Positions 55,078 through 64,000 of a stretch of 64,000 nt of DNA are shown piece by piece. Numbering within the stretch: position 1 is the first letter of the stretch; every line of letters starts with the position of its first letter. The notes under the pieces were generated by a model that made no database searches, had not been told where the DNA came from, and saw nothing but the letters and a program-made list of their open reading frames with translations. Location: assembly GCF_023898315.1 (NCBI RefSeq), contig NC_064616.1, positions 708,131,389 to 708,195,388 of the forward strand, read 5' to 3'. Origin of the DNA: Schistocerca nitens. Its lineage: Eukaryota; Arthropoda; Insecta; Orthoptera; Acrididae. The position numbers and the translations under genes were made by a program.

Positions 55078-56095
55078 CAGCGTGGACCATTTTAATCAAT
55101 AATGGGGAATAACTTGGGGTAGAGATGAGATACAGCAAAATGTTTTATCTAAAAGTTGTAGGTGGCAACGACGGTCACGCATTCCTACTATTAGCCCTGA
55201 CCTTGAACGTGATTCTAAAGGTGATTTGGTGGTTAAAGTGATTTTTTAAAAATGGGAACCGTAATATTTGATTTAAGTTTTGAAAAGAGTGGCAAATTTT
55301 ACATATAAAATGATGCATTATTGAAGGACATGACAAGGTTCAATGAAGGTCAAATAAGCAAATACGTTTTTAGTTCTAGTAGGGATTAACCACGAGCAGA
55401 GGAGGGATACAGCAAAATATAATGCCAGATACAAACTGGAAGGCGCATAAGGGGTCACGTGTCATCACCAATAACCATGATCTTAAGGGTAATTATCGAA
55501 AGTCATTCGAAGGTTGAGTTTTGTTTCACGGAAACCCCTATTTCTGGTAGCGACTTTGGAAAGAGCCAAAAGAGATTTGAAATTTAAATTTCAATGAACT
55601 TGTTTATTGGCAAAAATAAATACATCGCAATGCATAAATATTATTTTGTGATCTGTAAGAGAGGAAAAACGTAAATAAAACGTAGATCATTGACTTCCGA
55701 TTCGTTGAGAGTTCCCTGGCTTCTCATTCGTTGGGGTGCATGATTCAAAGAGTTCCTATGCCTTCCTCTATGTACCTGGAAATTAACCATTGAGCATGTG
55801 CTCAAAATGACCACCAGTTGCTGTATCCCTCCCCTATTCCGAGTCAATCCCTACTGGAGCAAAAAACATATTTGCTTTATTTGACCTTCAGTGAACATTG
55901 CTATGACCTCGAATAATGTATCATTCTTACGCAAAATATGCCGCTAATTTCAAATCTTAAATCAAATATTGGTCACGGCCATTAGTAGCAATATGAGACC
56001 CCCTTTGCCACCTATAACTTTTATCTGAAACGTTGTGCTATATCTCATCTCTGTCTTGAGTTATTCCCCCTTATGGATTAAAATGATCCGCTCTG
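55078..56095. mobile_element. Foldback element with inverted arms of about 300 bp
   Basis: Left arm 55078 to about 55410 and right arm about 55820-56095 are inverted copies: CAGCGTGGACCATTTTAATC against CAGAGCGGATCATTTTAATC at the tips, then GAATAACT, AGAGATGAGATA, TAAAAGTTRTAGGTGGCAA and AGGTCAAATAA inside. The left arm has an extra block near 55185-55235. The centre is non-coding. ATATA-type sequence flanks both tips. A non-autonomous DNA element. Confidence 0.75.
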
Positions 56096-56159
56096 CATAT
56101 ACGAGCTAAACACAAGGTATGTACTACCATTATATACAACATAGGTCATGAAAGGTTCA

Positions 56160-57262
56160 TTATCACTGTATATATTTCTGTAGATCTTCATGTATTTGAT
56201 TCTTACTGTTCTTGATTCTGGATATGCCAGTACTTAATTTCCATTATGATATATAGTAACAATTCTATAAGGACTAGTGTATTTTAATTGCCACTCCTTG
56301 TTTTTCTTCTGTTACAAGGATGTTTCTGGATAAGATTTCAACAAAACGTTGTCACCAGTCTGATACTTTTGTACTTTACCCAGATTTTTGTCGTATTTGT
56401 TCTTCCTTAACTGATGCTGGTGTACTAATGAGGCAACAATTCGTTTTATGTTCTCTTCCCACGATACTTCTTCTCTCGGTATTCGTGGAAGAGGATCTAG
56501 CATTTTCCTAGTCTCTTTATGTACTGCCTTTCTTGTGGTCCAGCGAATGGAATAGGTGACACGACAATACGTTTCATGTGGTTTTACTTGCATATGATAC
56601 ACGTAACCTTTTACTACACGGGTTTCACAGTGCATACCTGTAAGTATTTGAACAAGAGATTACTGTGTTCATTCTTTTGTTCTTCAGTTAAATATCAAGA
56701 CTCTAGGATCTTGCCCTGTAGTGCTACATTGAGATCTTGCACATTAGTAACTTTATTAGTGCACGTAGTGTCATTAACTTGAATAACTGAAAGATTACCC
56801 ATTAGCTGTGTTTCATTACACACAAACTTAACCTTTACCCTCTGATAAAATTTGCCATGTTTAGCATTCGACCTAATCGACTCCAGAACCAATTCTTTAA
56901 CGTCCACTTTAACATAGCATTCACCTATAGAGAGGTCGATTTTTGCATCCCCGTCTTGTAGAAACCCTGTTCCTAATATATAGCCGGCCGACAGATTCAC
57001 CACTGCCAGCATCGTGCCATTAAATGCTCCGTTTCAGGTAACAATTTCCACCTGCGTCTGTCAGCTAATATTGTTCAATCTAGCGCCAGTGGCGCCTATT
57101 ATTCTGCTGTTCTGAACCTAATGTGGGAGGTATACCCTTCTCACATATTTGCTTAAACAGGTCGAGAGACAGTACATTTGCTGACGTACGTGTGTCTAAA
57201 ATCACTATAGTAGGTACCTAATCCACAACAGCTGCAAGTGCAGCTTGCACTGTGTAGTAAGG
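56160..57262 (-). pseudogene. Gypsy-type polyprotein fragment lacking RT, RNase H and integrase core
   Basis: The minus strand gives, in order, an aspartic protease (TIVILDTRTSANVLSLDLF at about 57200, with the catalytic DTG changed to DTR) and an ILGTGFLQDGDAKIDL-type protease end with a linker (56695-57012). Then comes the start of the reverse transcriptase (PWTTRKAV-like, seen as RWTTRKAV, to KMLD at about 56495). It then jumps to the integrase C-terminus (NKYDKNLGKVQKYQTGDNVL, 56330-56420). Several frameshifts. The internal deletion removes about 2.5 kb of a normal pol. A pogo-like element starts immediately to the right. Confidence 0.7.
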
Positions 57263-57264
57263 TA

Positions 57265-58935
57265 CATGTACCAAATAAGGCCCGGTTCCTAATAAGGCCC
57301 ACACTCATTTTCTAGCAAAGAAAGTTTGAAAACAGAGCTAAATGTCCTCGGTAGTGATAGTTCGTGAAGCCTAGTGGCCAAGGAAACAACTAGTTTTCGC
57401 TCTCGAGCCGGCAATTTAACTTTCAGTTGCGCTACGGCGTTCAACGAAGGAGGGATGCGTCCAATTTTCACGGTACGTTTCATCTAATGCAATTGTTTCG
57501 GTTATGAAGCATTTTTACTAGTAAATATGTATTTATCAACAGAAAATTGTGCTGTATTAAGATAGTGGCATTATCTTCCTAATAATAAGTTTCTTTTTAA
57601 ACAATAAATGCACACCCGTTTTAAACTGGTTGTTCCTAATAAGGCCCATCGTTGGCGCTCCAAACAAGGCCCAGGCGGGCCTTATTGGGCACCCTGTTGT
57701 ATAGAGATGTGCATAATGACAATGCATATTTAATTTTAGCGTATCCTGGAAACCTCATGTAACACGTTGTTACTATCTCTAAATCAAATCTAAATTATTT
57801 TATACATTTTTACTGAGTTATTAATTGGTCGTTGCAAGAAATGTCATCCTTCTTGGTAATCTTTGTGACAAGGCGTTCTGCATTTAGAGCCATAATTTTT
57901 AGTAGCTATAATTGAAGTACTGTACTGTGAAAAAATATATATAATCACAGTTTTACAGCTCTAATTCAGGATCGTCAGGCTTACTGGAAATTTTTGTTTT
58001 TAGATGGAGCCAAAGAAAAAAAGAGCAACATGGGATGCAGATAATTTAAAATGAACTATGGGAACTGTTGCTGAAGTGCTGCCTGTCAGAGCTGCTTCGA
58101 AAAGGTACAGGATTCCTCGACGTATATTACGCAACCACATAAGTTCTGGACTACGAATCAAAAGTTTCGGATGAAAAACTTGTTTGGATGAAGCTCAGGA
58201 AAGAGAACTTTGGCAAAGAATTTTTCGACTCGCTGAAGTTGGGTATCCAGTTACAATAAAAGTGCTCAGAAAATCTGTATATGTGTATTGTCAAAAGAAT
58301 AGTGAACAGAATCCTTTTAGTGAGACGAAGAGATTGGCTGGACGCAAGTGGCTCAAGCTCTTCCTACAAAGACACCCAGACATTGCAAGAAGGAAAGCAC
58401 AAATCTTGAATCCAAGAAGAGCTGCAAAGCTAAACAAGATTATTCTAAATAATCATTTTCAGAAACTGAAAACGGTCTTGTCTGAACTGGAGTTATTTGA
58501 TAAACCCCACGTTACCTACAATATGGACGAAAAGGGATGTTGTTTCTCACTCCACAAGTCTCCTGAAGTTTTAGCGAAAAAAATGATTTCACTTTGTTGC
58601 CCCAGAACATGGGGAAAATGTTACCGTTGTCTCACGTGGGAATGCAATTGAACAGATTATTCTTCCTATGATACTTTTCAAAGGAAAGCGATGCAAGCCA
58701 GAATGGGAAGACTACTTGGCACCTCGGACAGCAGAAGAAATGACAGGTAAGGGATCAATGAGTACTGCGACATTTATCAAATGGGTACATCATTTTGTCG
58801 AATACAAGCCTGCAAAATATGTTATTTCGATATTTGATGGAGCATCGTCATATATGGACCCTGAAATCTGCGACGTTGCTGAAGAGCACAATATCAGACT
58901 TTACTGCTTGCCCAGCAACACAACACATGTGCTCG
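57265..58935 (+). mobile_element. Pogo/Tigger-like transposon, 5' part
   Basis: Begins at TACCAAATAAGGCCCGG next to the Gypsy fragment. The 740-bp leader holds several AATAAGGCCC motifs (about 57274, 57289, 57637, and inverted GGGCCTTATT at 57680), probably transposase binding sites. The transposase follows at 58004. It is cut by the LTR retrotransposon at 58936; the remaining part would lie beyond the right edge of the window. Confidence 0.75.
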
Positions 58936-58940
58936 TGTAA
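58004..58940 (+). pseudogene. Pogo/Tigger-like transposase, truncated
   Basis: Starts MEPKKKRATWDADNL (58004), with a psq/CENP-B-type helix-turn-helix degraded by stops at about 58052 and 58173. The second DNA-binding domain follows (58184-58450; SETKRLAGRKWLKLFLQRHP). In the DDE core YNMDEKGC carries the first Asp (about 58525); a frameshift at about 58600 joins to VSRGNAIEQIILPM; then SIFDGASSYMDPEI carries the second Asp (58835). It ends at CLPSNTTHV, where the LTR begins; the third catalytic residue would follow downstream. Confidence 0.85.
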
Positions 58941-60554
58941 CGCCGGAAATGCATATCCTCCTATTTCCATATATTGTACTGTAGGTTTTTTCCTTATTTT
59001 GTTACCTGAATATATGACATTTCTGTGCCTTTATATATTGTAATTGTTTTACTATTTGTATATAGATATATATATGTATGCATTTATGTCGGTGTATAAT
59101 TGGTTTGTTTCGTAAATATTATTTGTATTTTTACGCTGGGTCTCGCCTAGGGAAAACTGCTATCGAACGATTACATCGATAGGTCGTGTGAAGGATCAAA
59201 GTGTGTAGGATCTTTGGTAGTGTTAACTCTGCCGCGTGGAGCGCGGGCAGAGCAGTTGGGGTCTGGCTGGAGTAGCGAGTGGAGCAGGTGTGTGGTGTGA
59301 CGCTCCCGCGAGTTGCCGCGCTTTCGGGGTTTAGCAGCATGTAATTGCGCTCGACTTGCTATGTTAGTTTCTGGCACGGTGTCGCGGACGGGAAGCATTA
59401 GCCGGCGCACATCAAGAGCCCGTTTCGTTTGGTGACCGTGTCGAGAAGAAGGCGCGCCAACATCCAGCTTCTGCAACAGCGACGGCCGACAATGAGTGAC
59501 CGTCGCCACCTCCTCGATCGACGGCTTCAAACCTTCAATCAACTAACAAGGAAGACTAAAAGCACGTAAAGTTTCAGAACTGTATGGCAGACCTCAGCTT
59601 TTCAAATTGTTCCATTTGCCTCGCAAAATTACAGCAACTCAGCATGAACCTTTGTTGCTCATTGTCCCAATTGCATTACCAAGCAGGGTCCCTTCCTTTT
59701 CCGAAATGAAACCGAGTGTCGTTGAAATTCAGACGCCAGCATTAAAGTACTATCATTGCATTTCATTACTTTAGTTTCCAAGTGCAGTTAAAGCATAGCT
59801 GGCTACAATAGTTAGATTACACAAGCACAAATTAAGAGTGCGAGTTTTGTTAGCATATTTTAGCTTACCTGTGACTGCAGCTCAGCTTGGTACGTACTAA
59901 ATTTTATTATTGTTAATTATTCAGAATCATTTAATTCAAGTTCAAAGTTAAATCTCTTGTTTCTAAACTGCGTAGAGTCAAGTTGCTTTTGAAATGATTG
60001 TTGAGGTAGTCCAAGGCTAACCGTATTCTGCTGGATTTCGATGTGCTTCAGAAAGAAAGCTCACTATTAACTTCAGTCACTAAATTAACTTTCGATTTTC
60101 CGGATTTATTAATTCTTTTGCTAAATTAAGTCAGAGTGTAGCGAAATTTATTACTTCTGACAAACTTTCAGTTTTCACACTACACGTGTCAACCTTCAGT
60201 TGCCAAGCTTCTAGTGCTAATTATATGTGTAATAACCTTTCTTTTTCAGTTACTATAGTAATTGTCCTTAGGACTGGCGACCGTGATTTCCCCCAAATCT
60301 CAAATATCTAATTACCGCTAGTTAATTGTTGACGTAACGGCCGCACATTTACTTTCTTTATTAACTTTACCCCTTTTCAAAATTAATTTCCACCAGTTTC
60401 ATTTGCATTTTTCCTTTCATTTAGATGTAACCCTTTCCTCCCTCTTTACCGACAGATTAACTTCGGTGACGATTGCTTTCCCAAATTTCCCATTAGGTAC
60501 ACGCGGTTTAATTTTTCACTGTCATTAAGGTCGATAAGAGAGGGGGAGGTTACA
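58936..60554 (+). repeat. 5' LTR of a Gypsy-type retrotransposon
   Basis: Starts TGTAAC (58936) in the middle of the pogo transposase and ends GTTACA (60554): an inverted hexamer with TG..CA ends. It is followed two bases later by a primer-binding site. 1619 bp is long for an LTR. A TATA-rich stretch (TATATAGATATATATAT-like, about 59058) may be the promoter; a GC-rich block at 59220-59480 follows. The only open frames are short and on the minus strand. The 3' LTR is outside the window. Confidence 0.8.
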
Positions 60555-60556
60555 CG

Positions 60557-60576
60557 TGGCGACCTGGTGACAGGAC
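60557..60576 (+). promoter_or_regulatory. tRNA primer-binding site
   Basis: TGGCGACCTGGTGACAGGAC begins two bases after the LTR. It resembles the tRNA-Arg site of mdg1/412-type insect elements (TGGCGACCGTGACAGGAC) with a local change at the ninth to tenth positions. It primes minus-strand DNA synthesis. Confidence 0.75.
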
Positions 60577-60734
60577 AATCTTCAAATTTGAGGTTGTTCT
60601 GGACACGAATTTTGCATTGTGCAAATCTCGTAACAAAGTACTGGTTACGAAATGGTCGATACGTCAGCGAGAATATTAGTCTGAGGAATCCTAATTAGAT
60701 TTGAGATTTGTTATTTATATTGAAAATTATTAAA

Positions 60735-62378
60735 ATGAGTGAAGGCAACAATTACCAAAATTTGGTAGACTTGGGTACGGAAGAATCGGTCGAACAGTGG
60801 GAAACACGCACCGCGGTACCCATTGTTCAGGGGCAGGCGGCTAGCATGAAAGACGCGACCGCCGAGACGCAACAAAGAGCAGAAATGGAATTCCAAACAT
60901 TAGAAAATGTTTCGGAATCGGAAGTGAAAATCAAATCGGAATCCCTTGATGACGAATACGGGGGGACAATTAAAGAGGAAGCCGCTACGGAAGTAAAACC
61001 GGTAGTTTCCGGGAATTTAACTGATTTATTGAATGTTTTGATTAACGAAATCAAGGCTCAGTCTAGCAAGATAGAAACTCAATCGGCAGAAATTAAAGCT
61101 CAGTCTGAAAAAATTGACAGGAAGCTAGACAATCAGAACAAAGCTATTAATGTTGTTAACAACAATGTTGGAATTGTTAACACAAAAGTTGATAAAATCA
61201 AAGAAGATATTGTTGTGATTAATACCGAAATCGGTAATCTTAAACAGGAAATGATAGGCGTTCAGGCGGAAATTGCGAGCATAAATACGCGTTTTAATTC
61301 CGAAATTAGCAGAATCGAGAAAAGTGTAGGAGACGCAGTTGCTCCGATCATCGAGAATAAGGTGACGGAACAAATTCAATTAGTGAGAAAAGACGATCAA
61401 CAGAAGGTGGAAACTTTAAAGGTTTTAGTATCCGAAGTAGATACCAAAGTGAGGAAGCAGGCTAATACCTGCGAAGAGAAAAAGAGGGAAGTGGAAACGC
61501 TTGCGACAACCACTTGCCAAGTGATTACGAGAGTGTCGGAATTAGAAAAGAAACTTGAAGAAAAACAGAGCTATGTGCCAATCTGTGCACATAGTTCGGA
61601 ATTGTTGACGAAAGAGGAGCGGTTCGACCCCTTGAAAAAAGGCGGTATACACGCGACGGATTTCATTAAAAACTGTGAAAGAGTTTTACCCAGATCATGG
61701 ACTAATGAGAGAAAAATTAATGCGGTTATTGATGTGTTGGCTGGTGATGCCAAGCGTTGGGGCTTAAACCTCAACATTACGAACCTGACCTTTGACGAGT
61801 TTAAAAATTTGTTTCTGGCTGAATACTGGTCAGAGCAAAAACAGCAAAGTGTCTGGCGCGAATTTGTCGTATCGAGGCCTTTCGATGCGAATTCGCGCGG
61901 CTCGATGAAGGAGTTTTGTGAGGGCTGGATCCGCAAGTTGGAATATTTGCGTGATCGCCGCACGGAATCCGAAATAGTCTGGGAACTCTACAAGAAGCTT
62001 CCAGATGATACAAAACGCTACGTAGGAAGCAATTACAGGACAATCAATCATTTCCTGGAAAGAGTTGAGGACGAGGACAATTGGCGCAATAATCGCGATA
62101 CTGGTAGAGGCCGTGGTAACAACAACGGGTACCACAGCAACCACAACAATCATAACTATGGGAATAATGCATACCGCAATCTTGGCAGCAATAACAATAG
62201 TGGTTCGGGCCGTAATGACAATCGATACACTGCAAATAATAACAGGAATGACGGAAACCAGTATCATACTAGCGTGATACGGGCTTCGCAGAATAGTAAT
62301 AACGCCAGAGTGTGTGATCAGCCGCCTCAGCAGCATCCGGGGAGCGTATCTGCTGGGACGAGACAGGGAAACCATTAG
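60735..62378 (+). CDS. gag: Gag of the Gypsy-type retrotransposon
   Basis: 547 residues from the ATG at 60735 (MSEGNNYQNL); nine upstream in-frame codons without an ATG are excluded. Residues about 90-290 are a long coiled coil with regular Asn/Ile/Val heptads (NVVNNNVGIVNTKVDKIKED). Residues about 300-455 form the capsid-like Ty3/Gypsy gag domain (FIKNCERVLPRSWTNERKIN, then FDEFKNLFLAEYW). The tail is Asn/Gly/Arg-rich (GRGRGNNNGYHSNHNNH), without the CCHC zinc knuckle usual in retroviral nucleocapsids; it probably binds RNA through basic and RGG-like content. A GGGAAAC heptamer lies 4 nt before the stop codon. Uninterrupted. Confidence 0.9.
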   Translation: MSEGNNYQNLVDLGTEESVEQWETRTAVPIVQGQAASMKDATAETQQRAEMEFQTLENVSESEVKIKSESLDDEYGGTIKEEAATEVKPVVSGNLTDLLNVLINEIKAQSSKIETQSAEIKAQSEKIDRKLDNQNKAINVVNNNVGIVNTKVDKIKEDIVVINTEIGNLKQEMIGVQAEIASINTRFNSEISRIEKSVGDAVAPIIENKVTEQIQLVRKDDQQKVETLKVLVSEVDTKVRKQANTCEEKKREVETLATTTCQVITRVSELEKKLEEKQSYVPICAHSSELLTKEERFDPLKKGGIHATDFIKNCERVLPRSWTNERKINAVIDVLAGDAKRWGLNLNITNLTFDEFKNLFLAEYWSEQKQQSVWREFVVSRPFDANSRGSMKEFCEGWIRKLEYLRDRRTESEIVWELYKKLPDDTKRYVGSNYRTINHFLERVEDEDNWRNNRDTGRGRGNNNGYHSNHNNHNYGNNAYRNLGSNNNSGSGRNDNRYTANNNRNDGNQYHTSVIRASQNSNNARVCDQPPQQHPGSVSAGTRQGNH

Positions 62379-62405
62379 CCGCGCCGGTGAGGGGCCGACC
62401 GGGCG
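62366..62405 (+). promoter_or_regulatory. Candidate -1 ribosomal frameshift signal
   Basis: GGGAAAC at 62366-62372 is in phase with gag as G GGA AAC, the X XXY YYZ pattern of simultaneous tRNA slippage. Gag terminates at 62376-62378. Nine bases after the heptamer, 62382-62388 (CGCCGGT) can pair with 62398-62405 (ACCGGGCG) with one bulged base. The -1 frame is open from 62318 and continues as the protease ORF. The site therefore explains how protease is made as a gag fusion. Confidence 0.8.
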
Positions 62406-63985
62406 AGGAGAAATTTTGGCGGCCCAATAACAGTAGAAAACCCAGGTGTCGTCGTTATGAAAATTCCGTGTGGAATAATCAACGGCGGGAGAGTGTGCCA
62501 GTGTTAGGAGAAAGGGGTGCGCCCACAAGTAGTAAATCAGCTGTATACACGGCAGTGGGAAGTACATTCACTGTCAGTGAGAACAATTTAAGTAGTGTTC
62601 CGGAAATCGATTATAAAGTGGCAGCTGTAATACCCACAGCGGAACTGGAGATTGAGTTTAAGAATGATTCGCAAGTGTTGAGACAAGATCAGATGTCGGA
62701 TAAAACGTCCGTCATTGAGCGAGGGGATGCAGAGAGGGATGAGGTCTGGTTAAGGCAGTTCGGTCGCTTATACGACGAACTAAGAGATTATAGGGGCCTG
62801 TATGGGAGAAGTGTTTATGGGGAGCGCGGGCAGGATTTGCCGCGTTTCGTCCCACAGGAAGATAGTATTTGTGAAGTGATAGAAAGTTCTGGCCCTAACC
62901 GGCAGACTTTACTAGAAATAGTTGATGTTAATCGGGAGCACGAGCAAGATGCGTCGTGTTTCGTCCCGCAGGAGTTGAATGTTGAAGTAGTAAAGGAAAG
63001 TTCTGGCCCTAACCGGCAGACTTTACCGAAAGTCGTAGTGGTAGAAGTAGCCGACCCATCCGACGCAAGCCTCCAGTTTAAACATTGCGGGAGTATTAAG
63101 GAGAAAGATTACGAAAATTTTAGTGATAGCCGGACACGATTGGTAGAAAAGCACGTAGATTACAGCGTGTATGAGGTTAGAGCTGACATTATACGGTCAG
63201 ACGATAGCAGTGTGGGTTGCGCAGATCTAGAGGAAGTAATTGCAGATACTACTGGGCACATTTCTCCAGGTAGATTGGCAGATGAGATCAATCTGATTAA
63301 AGAGGAATCAACGAAGGTGACAATTAGTGAATTGATAGCAAAGCAACACTCACTAGTTGACGAGTTACAGGAAAAGGTTTCGGTATTGGAGGCGGAGCTA
63401 CAGACTAAGCCTCAGGACAAACGTGCTGAAATTAAAACTGTATGTGAACAGAGGATGAAAAAGCCGCCAGATAAACCGGATTTAGGATCAAAGCCGGATG
63501 GTTTTTTCTGGAATGGCCTGGATATAGACGAGGATTTATTGTGGGAAAATAAAGAAACAGTCGAGGACAAGTGTAGACAGATAGTAGTGTCTGTTAATAC
63601 GCACGACCTACAACTAAACGTGTTGTTTGACACCGGTGCAGAATTGAGTGCTGTATCTGGGAAAATATTTGAGTTACTGAAAGACAGACCTGGTATCGTA
63701 GTTATGCCAGTAACAGGAGTGAAAATTATCGGTGCTACTGGGAAGGCCAGTAAACCGGTCACAAAACAGATTTTTGTCAACTTCGAGATATGTGGGGCAC
63801 GATTTGAGCAAGAGTTTGTCGTCGTGCCAGACTTAACTACGGAAGTAATTATCGGGTTAGATTGGCTATTAAAGTACCGTGCAGTGATTAATTGCGAAAG
63901 CAAAACTTTGACATGTACGTCACAAGATAAAACAATAGTAGTTAGTTTTGACGAGGCAGGAGACGGTGTGCATAGGCAATACTAG
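62373..63985 (+). CDS. Protease ORF (pro) of the Gypsy-type retrotransposon
   Basis: Open in the -1 frame relative to gag; the frame begins at 62318 and is entered at the GGGAAAC site. The first 370 residues are a low-similarity acidic linker containing a duplicated module (FVPQE..SSGPNRQTL, at about 62850 and 62970). A pepsin-type retroviral protease follows: DTGAELSAVSG (catalytic Asp codon at 63629-63631), VKIIGATG (flap region) and VIIGLDWLLKYRAVIN, the conserved C-terminal segment. It ends at TAG (63983-63985), so polymerase would require a second recoding step or a separate ORF beyond the window. Confidence 0.85.
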
Positions 63986-64000
63986 CCTATACACATTGTT

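Noticed and set aside
57289..57483. 64-codon minus-strand ORF
   Set aside because: Lies in the non-coding leader of the pogo-like element and has no recognisable content.
62044..62235. Cys-rich minus-strand ORF (63 codons)
   Set aside because: Reverse-strand reading of the Asn-rich gag tail (AAC/AAT codons); not a real zinc-binding protein.
61830..62567. 245-codon minus-strand ORF
   Set aside because: It is the shadow of gag and the protease ORF, which have clear domain content on the plus strand.

Overview
The window looks like intergenic DNA from a large, repeat-rich insect genome, most likely an orthopteran (locust or grasshopper, probably Schistocerca). The main evidence is the interspersed tRNA-headed SINEs whose shared body ends in AGAGCCATTTGAACCATT. 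I recognise that body from locust sequence; no search was run. There are no operons, ribosome binding sites or prokaryotic features. I see no convincing host gene. Every coding region I can support belongs to a mobile element.

Layout. 1-9 kb: scraps of an RTE-like LINE and a hAT transposon, a repeat with YY1-like and CRE-like motifs, two decayed Tc1-like transposons (2004-3209, 4915-6102), a foldback element with tRNA-like arms (3617-4564), a deleted mariner carrying a SINE (7514-8399) and further SINEs. 9.2-14.2 kb: an apparently full-length, minus-strand CR1/Jockey-type LINE with two intact ORFs (ORF1 with an SGNH-esterase-like domain; ORF2 endonuclease plus reverse transcriptase) and a 5' region of about 255-bp tandem units. 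15.1-19.2 kb: one Tc1-like element broken open by two LINEs and a SINE. 19.7-32.2 kb: another Tc1-like element, mariner remnants, a foldback element (about 23.2-25.1 kb), tRNA SINEs and a 5S-rRNA-headed SINE. 32.4-33.4 kb: a truncated Penelope-like element with inverted arms, a GIY-YIG domain and a 12-bp target duplication. 34.2-46.7 kb: three Tc1-like transposons each inactivated, as far as can be read, by a single nonsense codon, and two nested stacks rich in SINEs. 46.7-55 kb: mariner, Tc1 and LINE fragments. 55-64 kb: a foldback element, a gutted Gypsy fragment, a pogo/Tigger-like transposon and, inserted in it, the 5' part of a Gypsy-type LTR retrotransposon (LTR, primer site, gag, protease ORF) that leaves the window at the right edge.

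How the parts relate. The window is a layered archive of transposition. Target-site duplications and interrupted homologies give relative ages: SINEs are usually the youngest layer, sitting inside Tc1/mariner copies, and LINEs and LTR elements have also split older DNA transposons. Elements that look recent and structurally intact are the LINE at 9.2-14.2 kb, its close truncated relative at 51.4-52.6 kb, and the LTR element at the right edge, which carries a textbook GGGAAAC slippery site at the gag-protease junction. Assignments rest on reading motifs and repeats by eye. Boundaries are good to a few bases where a TIR or target duplication is stated, otherwise to tens of bases.
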